Assembly: GCF_013402915.1 (NCBI RefSeq)
Contig: NC_050723.1
Coordinates: 124,001-188,000, forward strand
Reading direction: 5' to 3'
From: Zygotorulaspora mrakii
Lineage: Eukaryota > Ascomycota > Saccharomycetes > Saccharomycetales > Saccharomycetaceae
Length of the DNA: 64,000 nt
Shown here: positions 37,993 to 47,825 of the stretch, piece after piece
Layout of the letters: each line of letters begins with the position of its first letter
Position numbering within the stretch: the first letter of the stretch is position 1
Notes under the pieces: model-generated
What the model was told of the DNA's origin: nothing
The model's input: only the letters and a program-made list of their open reading frames with translations
The model's database searches: none
Made by a program: the position numbers and the translations under genes

Positions 37993-39468
37993 CTAAGCAT
38001 CATAGGTAGAAGCGGAAATGTTACCACCATGACCGGTCCAGTTGATATGAATGTCTTTACCTTCTGGTAAAGTTGCACTCGCGAATTCTGGCAAGACTTT
38101 GAAAGTGTGAGCACCAAAGTAATCTCTTTGAGCTTGCAACAAGTTGGCTGGTAATCTTTCAGATCTGTAACCGTCGTAAAATGCTAAAGCGGTTGAAAGA
38201 GCTGGAGCTGGAATACCATATTCGGTAGCAATAGATACAGTTTTTCTCCAGCCAGATTGAGCTTTTGTAACAGCTTCAGTGAAAAATTTGTGGAATAACA
38301 AATTTTCTAGGTCCGGGTTTTGTCTGTAAGCATTGGTGATTTCACCCAAGAAGGCTGATCTGATGATACAACCACCTCTCCACATCAAAGCAATAGCAGG
38401 GTTGTTCAATTTCCAGCCGTATTCTTTACCAGCTTCACGAATCAACATGAAACCTTGAGCGTAAGAAATAATCTTTGAGGCATAAAGAGCTTGTTCTAAG
38501 TCGTCAACAAATTTTTGTTTGTCCTTGACAACACCGCTTGGAATCTTTGGACCAGGAAGAATCTTGGAAGCTCTTGTTCTTTCCGATTTCAAAGCAGATA
38601 AACAACGAGCAAAAACAGCTTCACCAATCAAAGTGACTGGTTGACCTAGATCCAATGCATTAATAGCTGTCCATTTACCGGTACCCTTTTGACCAGCAGA
38701 ATCTAGAATCTTTTCAACTAATGGAGTACCATCAGTGTCGTTTTTCTTCAAAATGTCTCTTGTGATTTCAATTAAGAATGAATCTAATACACCGGTATTC
38801 CATTTGGTAAAAACCTCACTGATTTCGGCATCGGTGAGACCACCAAGACGCTTCATGATGTCATAGGTTTCACAAATCATTTGCATATCACCATATTCAA
38901 TACCGTTGTGGACCATCTTGACGTAATGACCCGATCCAGCAGGACCAACCCAGTCACAACATGGCTCACCATCTGACTTAGCAGAAATGGCTTGGAAAAT
39001 TGGTTTGATAGCTGGCCAAGCTTCAGCAGCACCACCTGGCATCAAAGAGGGACCGAAACGGGCACCATCTTCACCACCAGAAACACCGGAACCAACGAAT
39101 AGAATTCCCTTCTTGGACAATTCATCGAAACGTCTATTGGAATCTGGGAAATGTGAGTTACCACCGTCAATGATGATATCGCCCTTGTCCAACAAAGGAA
39201 CCAAATCGTTGATAATATAATCAACAGGTTTACCAGCTTTGACCAAAAGCATAACCTTTCTTGGTGTTTTCAATTTAGACACCATTTCTTCCAAAGAGTG
39301 CGCACCAACAATTGATTTACCCTTGGCTTCATTTGCCAAAAACTCATCAACTTTTGATGTTGTTCTGTTGTACGCAACAACGGTAAATCCATGATCAGCG
39401 ACGTTCAAGATCAAGTTTTGACCCATAACGGCCAAACCAATTAAACCAAAATCAGCAACTGCAGACAT
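37993..39468 (-). CDS. GND1: 6-phosphogluconate dehydrogenase (decarboxylating)
   Basis: Oxidative pentose-phosphate enzyme: converts 6-phosphogluconate and NADP+ to ribulose 5-phosphate, CO2 and NADPH in the cytosol. The protein has 491 residues (S. cerevisiae Gnd1 489). The NADP-binding turn is GLIGLAVMGQN (8-18), the family signature region is GSGHYVKMVHNGIEYGDM, and the C-terminal tail NWTGHGGNISASTYDA closes over the neighbouring subunit's active site. Codon use is strongly biased (GGT, ATC, AAG, TTG-rich), pointing to high expression. One gene here stands for the S. cerevisiae pair GND1/GND2. Neighbours SSP1 and SVP26 favour the GND1 name. Confidence 0.97.
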   Translation of the reverse strand: MSAVADFGLIGLAVMGQNLILNVADHGFTVVAYNRTTSKVDEFLANEAKGKSIVGAHSLEEMVSKLKTPRKVMLLVKAGKPVDYIINDLVPLLDKGDIIIDGGNSHFPDSNRRFDELSKKGILFVGSGVSGGEDGARFGPSLMPGGAAEAWPAIKPIFQAISAKSDGEPCCDWVGPAGSGHYVKMVHNGIEYGDMQMICETYDIMKRLGGLTDAEISEVFTKWNTGVLDSFLIEITRDILKKNDTDGTPLVEKILDSAGQKGTGKWTAINALDLGQPVTLIGEAVFARCLSALKSERTRASKILPGPKIPSGVVKDKQKFVDDLEQALYASKIISYAQGFMLIREAGKEYGWKLNNPAIALMWRGGCIIRSAFLGEITNAYRQNPDLENLLFHKFFTEAVTKAQSGWRKTVSIATEYGIPAPALSTALAFYDGYRSERLPANLLQAQRDYFGAHTFKVLPEFASATLPEGKDIHINWTGHGGNISASTYDA

Positions 39469-40982
39469 TTTTCAACTTGCTCTACTCACTTGTATTTTCT
39501 TCTGTTCTCCTCTCAATTTCCTGTCAGAAACCACCTATTCTAAAACTTAAATGTTAACTCCTGAAAGTTCAATTCGTAGCACCTTATTTTATATTTATAC
39601 AGCTGACGACAAATAGCCAACGACGGCGCGGGACTTGTTCCCTCGTCTCTGCGTAAGCAAATCTGCACGTATGCGTAAGCAATCAGTTGTGGTAACGATT
39701 GACGAAGAGAGCAGCATGACGATGGCGAAAGAGATGGCTGCTGTAGAAGGACGGTAGTTGAAGTGAAGTCCTCGATTCGTTCGGTGCTCTCCAGTCGAAA
39801 TGCCTGGTTGTGCAAGTGCGAAGTAGCATCTGCACAATGCACGGGCAGCAATGCTTGCTTGTCAACAGGGTGCACTTGCAATTAGCTGTGGCTTCGCATC
39901 CTCTAACTGAGATTCTTATTAATAATGCGCTGTACTCTTGAACGGTCATGGTAAAGCCTGGCTGATGGTGAAGCTCATCTTTTTTTTGGCAAGAGGTGGA
40001 AATGGCCAACGTAATGCTTGGCAGGCTCCACGAAGTTAGTTAGCACAAAGCCGTTTTGTTCAGGTGGCATTGCGGCGCTTTCAAGTACTCGCTGTAGGAG
40101 TCTTCTGTGGGGCCTGATGAGGTAGGATACTAGTGTGGTTTTGTGTAGGTGATCGAGATGCGCATTCTGAGGATGAATAGCCGCGTTCTGGTCGTTGTAT
40201 CATTTCATGGTTTGTGTGATGCTAGAAAACAGGAGTCTAGCGGTGCAACATCCAGGAGTTCCTAGAACTCCTGGATGTTGCACCCCATAGGTTGGGCGAG
40301 TAAAAGCGAGTGTCACGCCGAGCACATCTTATTTGCAGCGCCGGCTCTTTCTTATGCAAGGGTGAATACGTTCTTTTCTGCGCTGATCCAGCAACCATTC
40401 GTAAGGTTGTAAATGACTGTGCTGTCGCTGGGCCACGAAACAGAAGAGCACTCTGCTCAACTTGACTTCAGCTGCAGTGTGCTATGCTGTATGTGGTGGG
40501 TTGCGCGGCTATTTCTTGTTGGATAGTTGAATGTGCTGTTAAAAAATAGGCGTTAGGCTAGCGAGTGTTCCACCTGTAAAAGCATCATGTAGGCAGTCGG
40601 CACACTTGGTCCTCTTTGTCTCTAGTAAGTACTCGTTCATTTCAAATTTATATTATCAGACTTTTACAAACATTTTCCGTCAATATAGAAAGTGTGAGGT
40701 GCCCGTGAGATTAAGTTGTTGCTGATGTGCGAAAAACTATACTCACATAGTTCGCAAAAAGCAAGCTGCCCGCCTGCAAGCGGGTCAAACGGTTTCTTTA
40801 TGCCGTGGGGGCATCTCAGTTCTCAAATGGTTCGATTGAGTGCAAGTTATATAACTCAACCGAGGTATTTTACAATTGCCAGCAATGGGTTTGCCTGTTA
40901 GTAACCGATATTCTAGAACCGGTCTTTCCATAATAGGTGAGGTATCGCTTACTCTACATGGTTACATACAGTCTCTGCCTAT
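39469..40982. other. 1.5 kb gene-free region upstream of GND1
   Basis: No gene with a family match is seen; overlapping minus-strand open frames at 39540-40009 look random. It holds a perfect palindrome at 40242-40284 (separate entry). A CCCGC/GCGGG inverted repeat is near 40770-40785. A TTCTAGAA block near 40910 resembles an inverted heat-shock element pair. S. cerevisiae has YHR182W between GND1 and SVP26; it is absent here. The region should serve as GND1 promoter and SVP26 3' flank. Confidence 0.5.
40242..40284. repeat. Perfect inverted repeat, 20-bp arms
   Basis: Left arm 40242-40261 starts GGTGCAACATCC; right arm 40265-40284 is its exact reverse complement; the spacer is CTA. This is near the length at which palindromes extrude or form a stable hairpin if transcribed. 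It lies in the gene-free region, about 770 bp upstream of GND1. No known terminator, FRT-like site or transposon end is recognised. Confidence 0.97.
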
Positions 40983-41666
40983 TTATATGAGTAGAGTATT
41001 ATGATTTGGATCTATTTCGTAACCCATTTCTCTGGCAATGGTGTAAATGTACCTGCGAATTGAGTTTATGACAACCCTTACTAGCCCAACGGCTCTTTTA
41101 CGTAATTTTGGCTGTCCATCAGAGCCTATATCATCGTTTTTCTTACTGTTAACCGTAGTTGATGTTGGCAAAGCGTAGTCTCCAGCACTTAGCGACACGA
41201 ACAATGCAAATGGGATGAACCAAACACAAAGTCCAAAAAATGATGCGACCTCAGAAAAACTTGCGCGTCTCTTGGGGACGTAATTTGGATTCAATCTAAA
41301 TTGTGGTGGGATTTCTGTATCATTGAAATGTTTAAACCAGAAATAGTGATTTAATATAACGCACACTGTGCTCAGGATGAAATTTGGACTTGTAAGTGAT
41401 ATGAAAGGGAACGTCTTTAGATTCCTCAGATATATGATGTGTGATGCAATCGAAAAAATGGTAAGTTTAAACGGGAAAGAATCAAAGATTAATAGCAGTG
41501 TTAGAGTTGCAATTATTGTATAGATTGCTCTTGTCAGAATTCTCTTGGAAGTTCCAGTTTGTTCCTCAACAAGTTCACTGATGTAATAGAGCCCAGACGC
41601 AATGGATAGTGTCAGGAAAATGAAACCAAATATGGCTCCTACATAAGAAACCAGCTTTAAAATCAT
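40983..41666 (-). CDS. SVP26: ER-Golgi cargo adaptor Svp26
   Basis: Multispanning membrane protein of early Golgi and COPII vesicles that helps load mannosyltransferases (Ktr3, Mnn2, Mnn5 in S. cerevisiae) into vesicles. The protein has 227 residues (S. cerevisiae 228). Four hydrophobic segments are seen (about 4-28, 44-65, 88-108, 138-160). Highly conserved blocks are LTLSIASGLYYISELVEE, FPFISLTSPNFILS, HYFWFKHFNDTEIPPQF and RRASFSEVASFFGLCVWFIPFA. The cytosolic C-terminus is basic. The last residues differ freely. Same strand and order as in S. cerevisiae relative to OYE2. Confidence 0.96.
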   Translation of the reverse strand: MILKLVSYVGAIFGFIFLTLSIASGLYYISELVEEQTGTSKRILTRAIYTIIATLTLLLIFDSFPFKLTIFSIASHIIYLRNLKTFPFISLTSPNFILSTVCVILNHYFWFKHFNDTEIPPQFRLNPNYVPKRRASFSEVASFFGLCVWFIPFALFVSLSAGDYALPTSTTVNSKKNDDIGSDGQPKLRKRAVGLVRVVINSIRRYIYTIAREMGYEIDPNHNTLLI

Positions 41667-41952
41667 TTCGTAGCACTTTGTATCAATCTATTTCGCTGTT
41701 TGATTTGGCGCTGCTGTTTTGGATCAGTTATGCAATGTGGCTAAAATATTTAATTGCGCAGCTGATCTTGTTCGTGCTCTGACAAATATTCAAGCTTGTT
41801 ATACCCTCCACAAAACGCAATTAAACTTACGAAGATGCACTTTTAGTTAAAACTTATGGCCATTCAAAAAATAGCTTACAGTTTATGTTGTGTATATCTT
41901 TCCCTTACAATTAATACTTTTTCAAATTTCAGTGCTAGAAAATAAAAATAAA

Positions 41953-42024
41953 TGCCACCTGCCAGAATTGAACTAGCGACCTTTGCATTACAAGTGCAAC
42001 GCTCTACCACTAAGCTAAGGAGGC
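41953..42024 (-). tRNA. tRNA-Thr (anticodon UGU)
   Basis: 72-base cloverleaf on the minus strand, no intron. The anticodon arm reads TTGCA-CTTGTAA-TGCAA with TGT as anticodon, for the Thr codon ACA. A box TAGCTTAGTGG and B box AGTTCAATTCT are present. The acceptor stem has a T-T opposition at 4-69, which I recall also in the S. cerevisiae counterpart. A T-rich Pol III terminator follows (on the plus strand, A runs just left of 41953). Confidence 0.95.
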
Positions 42025-42125
42025 ACTTCCTATTGATGTGAATGAAAAGAGAATAATTTTTACTCTATTGCAGCTCCTTCTTGAGAACTTCCCAATTAAA
42101 TAATCTCAAATTTATTTAGAAAGAA

Positions 42126-42678
42126 TGTTTTCTTCGGCGTTGTCGATAGTAACTTGGTTTGACATTGATGATAATGCTATGATATTCAATTATAGAGATA
42201 TATAATTCCTTGATTTCCTATATCATGAATTGAGATAAAACTAATTGAACTTGGATTAATATCTTGAAAATACGTTAGTATTTGTACCTAGCATTTCGCA
42301 CCTATTGAACCATAAGAGAGGACGACGAGTGAAGAATTTTCATCGTCATCACACCATTTCTAGTCCCATAGAATCCACAGTACAACTGTTATTTCTTGTT
42401 CCATGCCATAGACTCCTTCGTAGTCAGACTCCTGAGTTGTAAACGTCTCGCGATAGACTGTCATCCGATATCTTTCCAGTATCGATTGACATTCTGTTAG
42501 GGTTTCATCTGACTTCGTTTATTTTGTTTTACAGATCAGTTGTTTTGTTTCTGATTCTTATAAGTCATCTCTTTCATATATCTTACAATATCGATTCATA
42601 TTTCAACAATTGTCTTGTTTCTGATTCTTATAAGTCATCTCTTTCATATATCTTACAATATCGATCTATATTTCAACA
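42126..42678 (-). mobile_element. LTR-like remnant (possible solo Ty LTR)
   Basis: Read on the minus strand the element begins TGTTGAAATATAGATC and ends GAAGAAAACA, i.e. the TG...CA ends and a TGTTG(G/A)AAT start like the delta/tau LTRs of Ty1/Ty4. Its end lies 102 bp upstream of the tRNA-Thr gene in the same orientation, where Ty1-copia elements insert. There is no matching 5-bp target duplication (AAGAA versus CATTC), and the body is not recognisable, so this is a candidate, probably old or rearranged. It contains a 70-bp tandem duplication. Confidence 0.45.
42541..42678. repeat. Tandem 70-bp duplication
   Basis: Copies at 42541-42608 and 42611-42678 are 68 bp each with three differences. 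Each begins TGT and ends CAACA. A diverged third copy may lie at about 42457-42490. The recent duplication lies at the 5' end of the LTR-like element. Confidence 0.95.
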
Positions 42679-42897
42679 CATTCCCTATGGTTGTGAAAAA
42701 GCTGCTGGAACTTCTGCTTGATAATGCTTTCAAAAACGTGCGCTCTTCCTAACTACTTATATGCTGCGATTGCAATTATTAGTGATACGTTAATTCTGCC
42801 TTCGATTTAATAAAATCATCTTTCAAAAACTTTACACCAAAAGGAACAGTTCATTACAATACTTAATTGTATACTCTATAATAGCTAGATAGTCTCG

Positions 42898-44142
<1,245 letters not shown>

Positions 44143-44279
44143 TCAAACTAACGCTACTTGCTTTGCTACAAGAGGATTTTCACATCTCAACGCTAGACTG
44201 AACAAGACAATTCAAATGGCAAAACCTTGATCCTTATATATGTATACAGAGGTTGGCATGCATTTTTCATATCCTGCAT

Positions 44280-44286
44280 TTACCCG
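44280..44286 (-). promoter_or_regulatory. Reb1-type site upstream of OYE
   Basis: TTACCCG (reverse of CGGGTAA), 183 bp upstream of the OYE ATG, behind the TATATA box at 44236. Placement is typical for Reb1 in a promoter. Confidence 0.5.
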
Positions 44287-44387
44287 CAGCTGACTGAAAA
44301 TGCCATATTCATCCATGCCTTGCCTTTAGACACACGATCTCAAACGAGTGAGTGAGACCCACCTTGAACTACCATTTAAAGACATTG

Positions 44388-44421
44388 TGCAAGTTGTATC
44401 CGTTGTGCGGCACAACTTGCA
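44388..44421. repeat. Two overlapping inverted repeats
   Basis: Outer arms TGCAAGTTGT (44388-44397) and ACAACTTGCA (44412-44421) are a perfect 10-bp inverted repeat. A second perfect 7-bp arm pair GTTGTGC/GCACAAC with a single G between overlaps it (44402-44416). The two hairpins are mutually exclusive. They lie about 300 bp upstream of the OYE ATG. Role unknown. Confidence 0.85.
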
Positions 44422-44822
44422 TAAGCAATTTACTCGGCAAGTACTACTGTCTACATCCTATAGAATTTCTGGTAATAGAGGTGTATGTTCTAACACATCA
44501 ACCCATCTTGACATTGATAGCGATCATTTCGATATAATGTCGTGATGTCGTGGACTGATCACGACTCCCCAGTAGGCAACCTTCTGAGATAACCTGTAAA
44601 AGAAGGTATTTCATTTTCGAGGAGGAAGAATGGAAGACATCATTTGGGACGTCAGGACTCGAGTTATGCCTCTCGCTGAGCGCTTATGCGTTTAGAGGGA
44701 TGTATGCGCTTAGTGGGAAACGCAGTGGCAGAGGAAGTGGATCAAGATCAGTGGAATACGAATACCATCAGGATGTGTAGTCGCAGACTGCAGTACAGGG
44801 ATTGGGCCGAGGTTGGGCCACA

Positions 44823-44870
44823 GATTGATCCTGAGATTGATCCTGAGATTGATCCTGAGATTGATCCTTA
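44823..44870. repeat. 12-bp minisatellite
   Basis: Four tandem copies of GATTGATCCTGA, the last ending TA. In one plus-strand frame they read as Ile-Asp-Pro-Glu repeats, ending at a stop, but that frame lacks other signs of a gene. Confidence 0.95.
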
Positions 44871-44976
44871 GATTGCTCTACAGAGATTGGGCCAGATATC
44901 GTACTTATTATATAGATTGTAGGTGGGGTTCCTAGCTAAAGGAGTTATATTTGCTTTAGAAGCAGTATACACGAAC

Positions 44977-47127
44977 TCATATCATCTTGTCAATCCATGA
45001 CACATCCACGTTGTTCTCGTAGAGGATTTCCTGGTACTCGTCGCTCGCTCCGAACAGCTCCTTGGTCAATTCGTCCATGTTGGGCAGTTGGCCGGAGCTC
45101 AGACTGACTTCCAAGATAGTATTGCTGATGCTCTGGAAGACGTCAGCGCACTTCATTGCAAAGACCCATTTTTCACCGAAATGCTTGAGTATCTCCACAC
45201 ACTGCTGTATTTCGATCTTGCTTTCCACGAGATCGATACTCCAGTGGCACAGACAGTAGAGTATGGTGTTGCATATGGTCAAGGTGCGGAACAATGTTAT
45301 CCAATTGAGTGGGAGCAGTTTTTTCTTGTATAGCGTGTAGGTGTGTTTAAGAGCCTTGAGGCAGAACTCGCCCAGTAGCGTTAGTGAGTCCATGGGGGGT
45401 TTGGGGATTAAAGCTGAGGGTCGATACAGCATGATGAGTAATTGGGCATATCTCATTGCCAACCAAATATCCGAACTGTGGAAAGAAATAGTGTTTCCGC
45501 CACGCCAGTTATTTGCGTTTTTCTGTTGGAGTTTTGCTCTCTCCTTGTTGTAGATTTCATCAATTTCTTTGCGGAGGGAATCAATTATAGCATTCTTTTC
45601 TTCCACAGTATGGTTTTTGCGACCAACGCTGCACGAATGGACTTTTTTGTAAATTCTTCCGCTTGTTCTTCTCAAGGAAATCATCATATTCGATACTTCA
45701 ATATCTTCTTTCTCCTCATCGTTTAGAGGTGTGGGTAGCGGTGTTGTGATCTCGTCATCATCAATCGCTGATAGTCTCCCAAGAGATGTTGAGACTAGTC
45801 TTTCAAAACAGTAAGCGCTCCAGAAAACTCTGTACCTCAACTCTGCGTCGACTGGGGACAGCCTCTTTAACTTTTCGTTAGATAGTGCTCTACTAAACCC
45901 CAAGCCAATACAAAGTCTCATGATAATTCCACTAATTGTCCATGAAGACACACCCTTTGGTTCAAAAAGTGCAAAAATTCCCAGAAGTATTAGACATTTT
46001 ATTGTCTCTATGTTTTGGTGATGAACCACGGACCGGAAATTTTGCATGGCTATGTATGAGAAATGTTCAGTAAGATCTTCTTCCTCTGGTTTCAAAAGCC
46101 CAGCCCTTTGTAAAGTTGTCGAGCCAATTGCCATTGTCATATATAGCTGGAAAACAAATGTATCCTCATATTCCTCACCCAACGTGGAAAAATCTCTTAT
46201 CGTAGAGACTCGGTTCAGAAATGCTACCTTATCCATCATATAGAATGATTTATGATTGTGTTTAAAATATGCGGCGATAAACCTATCATACAGGGACCGC
46301 TCAATGTGCTTAAATTTGTGGTCCTCGGAAAGCCATGGTGTTGTTCTTCCTCCTTTGTATATACCTTTCACAGCTTCAATTTGAATATTTGAGGCCCTAA
46401 CTGGAATGGAATCAACCTCACTCGGTTCTGAATATACTGGGGCCTGATTGTATTGTAACTGAGCCTTGTTTTCTTTCTTAGGCTCTCGATTTGCATACGA
46501 AGACATTGAAAGTTGTGTAAAATAGCCTTTTGTGTTTGAGTTGGAATTCGAATTTGAATTGGTGCTGAAGTTAAAATTTGCAATCGATGGAATAGTGTGA
46601 AGTGGTGATAAGGTAGCACCATTCGTCATAGAGCTCAGTGGTGAAGGGCTCCCGTTCCCTCCATCACCCATTGCACTCAATACCCATACTAAAGATGAAA
46701 CGCCATCTATGTGTTCAGCAGAGTCCTCTTTAGCGGGTGAAGCACTAACCACATCGACACCCTTACGTAGCGATGCTGATTCACTCTGCTGTGGCTGATC
46801 CACCCCTTCGGATTGTAAGTAACCGTTATCGCTGAACCCAGGTGAAGCATATGTGTTAGAGATTGAGTCGCTGCCGCTACTGTCGAAGCTTTTTTTTTCA
46901 ACTTTCCGTCGCTTGGAGCCCACGGCCTCTCCTCGAAGTCTGGCTTGTCGCAGCTCTTCTATGGTCCTTCTTGGTGCTCTACCTGGGTAAACACATTCTT
47001 CGCCCGCCTTCGAGCAATTCTTACAGGAAGGCCATTCTTTCGTGCATCTTTTCTTCAATCTTCGACATCTAGAGCAGGAATAAGCCTCGTACCTTTCTAC
47101 CACGTTGGAGTTCGCATCGACTTCCAT
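44977..47127 (-). CDS. STB5: Zn2Cys6 transcription factor Stb5
   Basis: Zinc-cluster activator that in S. cerevisiae controls NADPH-producing genes (pentose phosphate pathway) and drug-resistance genes, partly as a heterodimer with Pdr1. The protein has 716 residues (S. cerevisiae 743). The six Cys are C18, C21, C28, C35, C38 and C45, followed by YPGRAPRRT as in Stb5. Residues 60-250 are a Ser/Asn-rich linker. The fungal middle-homology region covers about 280-560 (FIAAYFKHNHKSFYM, GVSSWTISGIIMRLCIGLG, RYRVFWSAYCFERLVSTSLGR). The C-terminus (NVDVSWIDKMI) matches too. The neighbours OYE and FMO1 and the nearby GND1 all handle NADPH. Confidence 0.96.
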   Translation of the reverse strand: MEVDANSNVVERYEAYSCSRCRRLKKRCTKEWPSCKNCSKAGEECVYPGRAPRRTIEELRQARLRGEAVGSKRRKVEKKSFDSSGSDSISNTYASPGFSDNGYLQSEGVDQPQQSESASLRKGVDVVSASPAKEDSAEHIDGVSSLVWVLSAMGDGGNGSPSPLSSMTNGATLSPLHTIPSIANFNFSTNSNSNSNSNTKGYFTQLSMSSYANREPKKENKAQLQYNQAPVYSEPSEVDSIPVRASNIQIEAVKGIYKGGRTTPWLSEDHKFKHIERSLYDRFIAAYFKHNHKSFYMMDKVAFLNRVSTIRDFSTLGEEYEDTFVFQLYMTMAIGSTTLQRAGLLKPEEEDLTEHFSYIAMQNFRSVVHHQNIETIKCLILLGIFALFEPKGVSSWTISGIIMRLCIGLGFSRALSNEKLKRLSPVDAELRYRVFWSAYCFERLVSTSLGRLSAIDDDEITTPLPTPLNDEEKEDIEVSNMMISLRRTSGRIYKKVHSCSVGRKNHTVEEKNAIIDSLRKEIDEIYNKERAKLQQKNANNWRGGNTISFHSSDIWLAMRYAQLLIMLYRPSALIPKPPMDSLTLLGEFCLKALKHTYTLYKKKLLPLNWITLFRTLTICNTILYCLCHWSIDLVESKIEIQQCVEILKHFGEKWVFAMKCADVFQSISNTILEVSLSSGQLPNMDELTKELFGASDEYQEILYENNVDVSWIDKMI

Positions 47128-47825
47128 GCTTTATCAAAGCTACTGATCACTTTTAAGTTAAAATTTTTCTTAACCCAGGTAAACCAATTGAAACAACAGC
47201 TAAAATAGAAACGCCATGTGCTGAATAGTTGAAACTTGTGTTTCAAAGATACTTGATCAAAAATGAAGGTTACGCCTATTTTGTTCGCGATCTTCCTACA
47301 ATATCTGGCTATCTTTTCTGGATCAGGCTTATCTTAATTACGATAAACGGTGTTTAATCTTCCACAATAGTCCTCACAGGAGGTAATCCCGACATCTGGA
47401 AAAAAAAATAAGACAAACATATTGATTAAATCAAATTTTTATGATACATACGAATAATATATACATCGCCAACAATTAAACTCAGAAGGCATTTTTTGCG
47501 CGGTATAGATTATCAGCATGTGTACATTGCGGTACAGTCAGAATACGCTCAGATAGCATTGCCCCAGCAAGCAACTGATATTGCCATAAATCGGTTGTCA
47601 AGATTAGAAGAGTGAATTAAGACTACTGCAAAGCATGATATCTTGATCTTACCCTTCGCGTAGTATACTGTTAGTATATTAACAAAAGGAACAATAACTA
47701 TGCCTAGACGCATAGAGTGCTCTCCATTTTCCTTCTTACATAGTACTAATATCTTTACAGCTCAGTTGTCATAAACAGGAGCAAAAACTCACAAATCTAT
47801 CGAAATCTATAATATAAAAACTTGT
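47128..47825. other. STB5 promoter and FMO1 3' flank
   Basis: 698 bp, AT-rich. No gene, tRNA or repeat found. S. cerevisiae has YHR177W between the STB5 and FMO1 genes; no trace of it is visible here. Confidence 0.55.

Larger units (their letters stand above)
42025..42897. other. Region between tRNA-Thr and OYE gene
   Basis: No protein gene. It is AT-rich and mostly occupied by the LTR-like element at 42126-42678. The last 200 bp form the 3' flank of the OYE gene. Confidence 0.6.

Noticed and set aside
39540..40009. Three overlapping minus-strand frames (80-113 codons)
   Set aside because: Several overlapping frames in one GC-richer spacer are typical of chance; none resembles YHR182W.
40242..40284. 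FLP-type (FRT) recombination site
   Set aside because: FRT sites have about 13-bp arms with an 8-bp spacer; this has 20-bp arms and a 3-bp centre.
40826..40845. tRNA-like B box (GGTTCGATT)
   Set aside because: No A box or cloverleaf can be folded around it.
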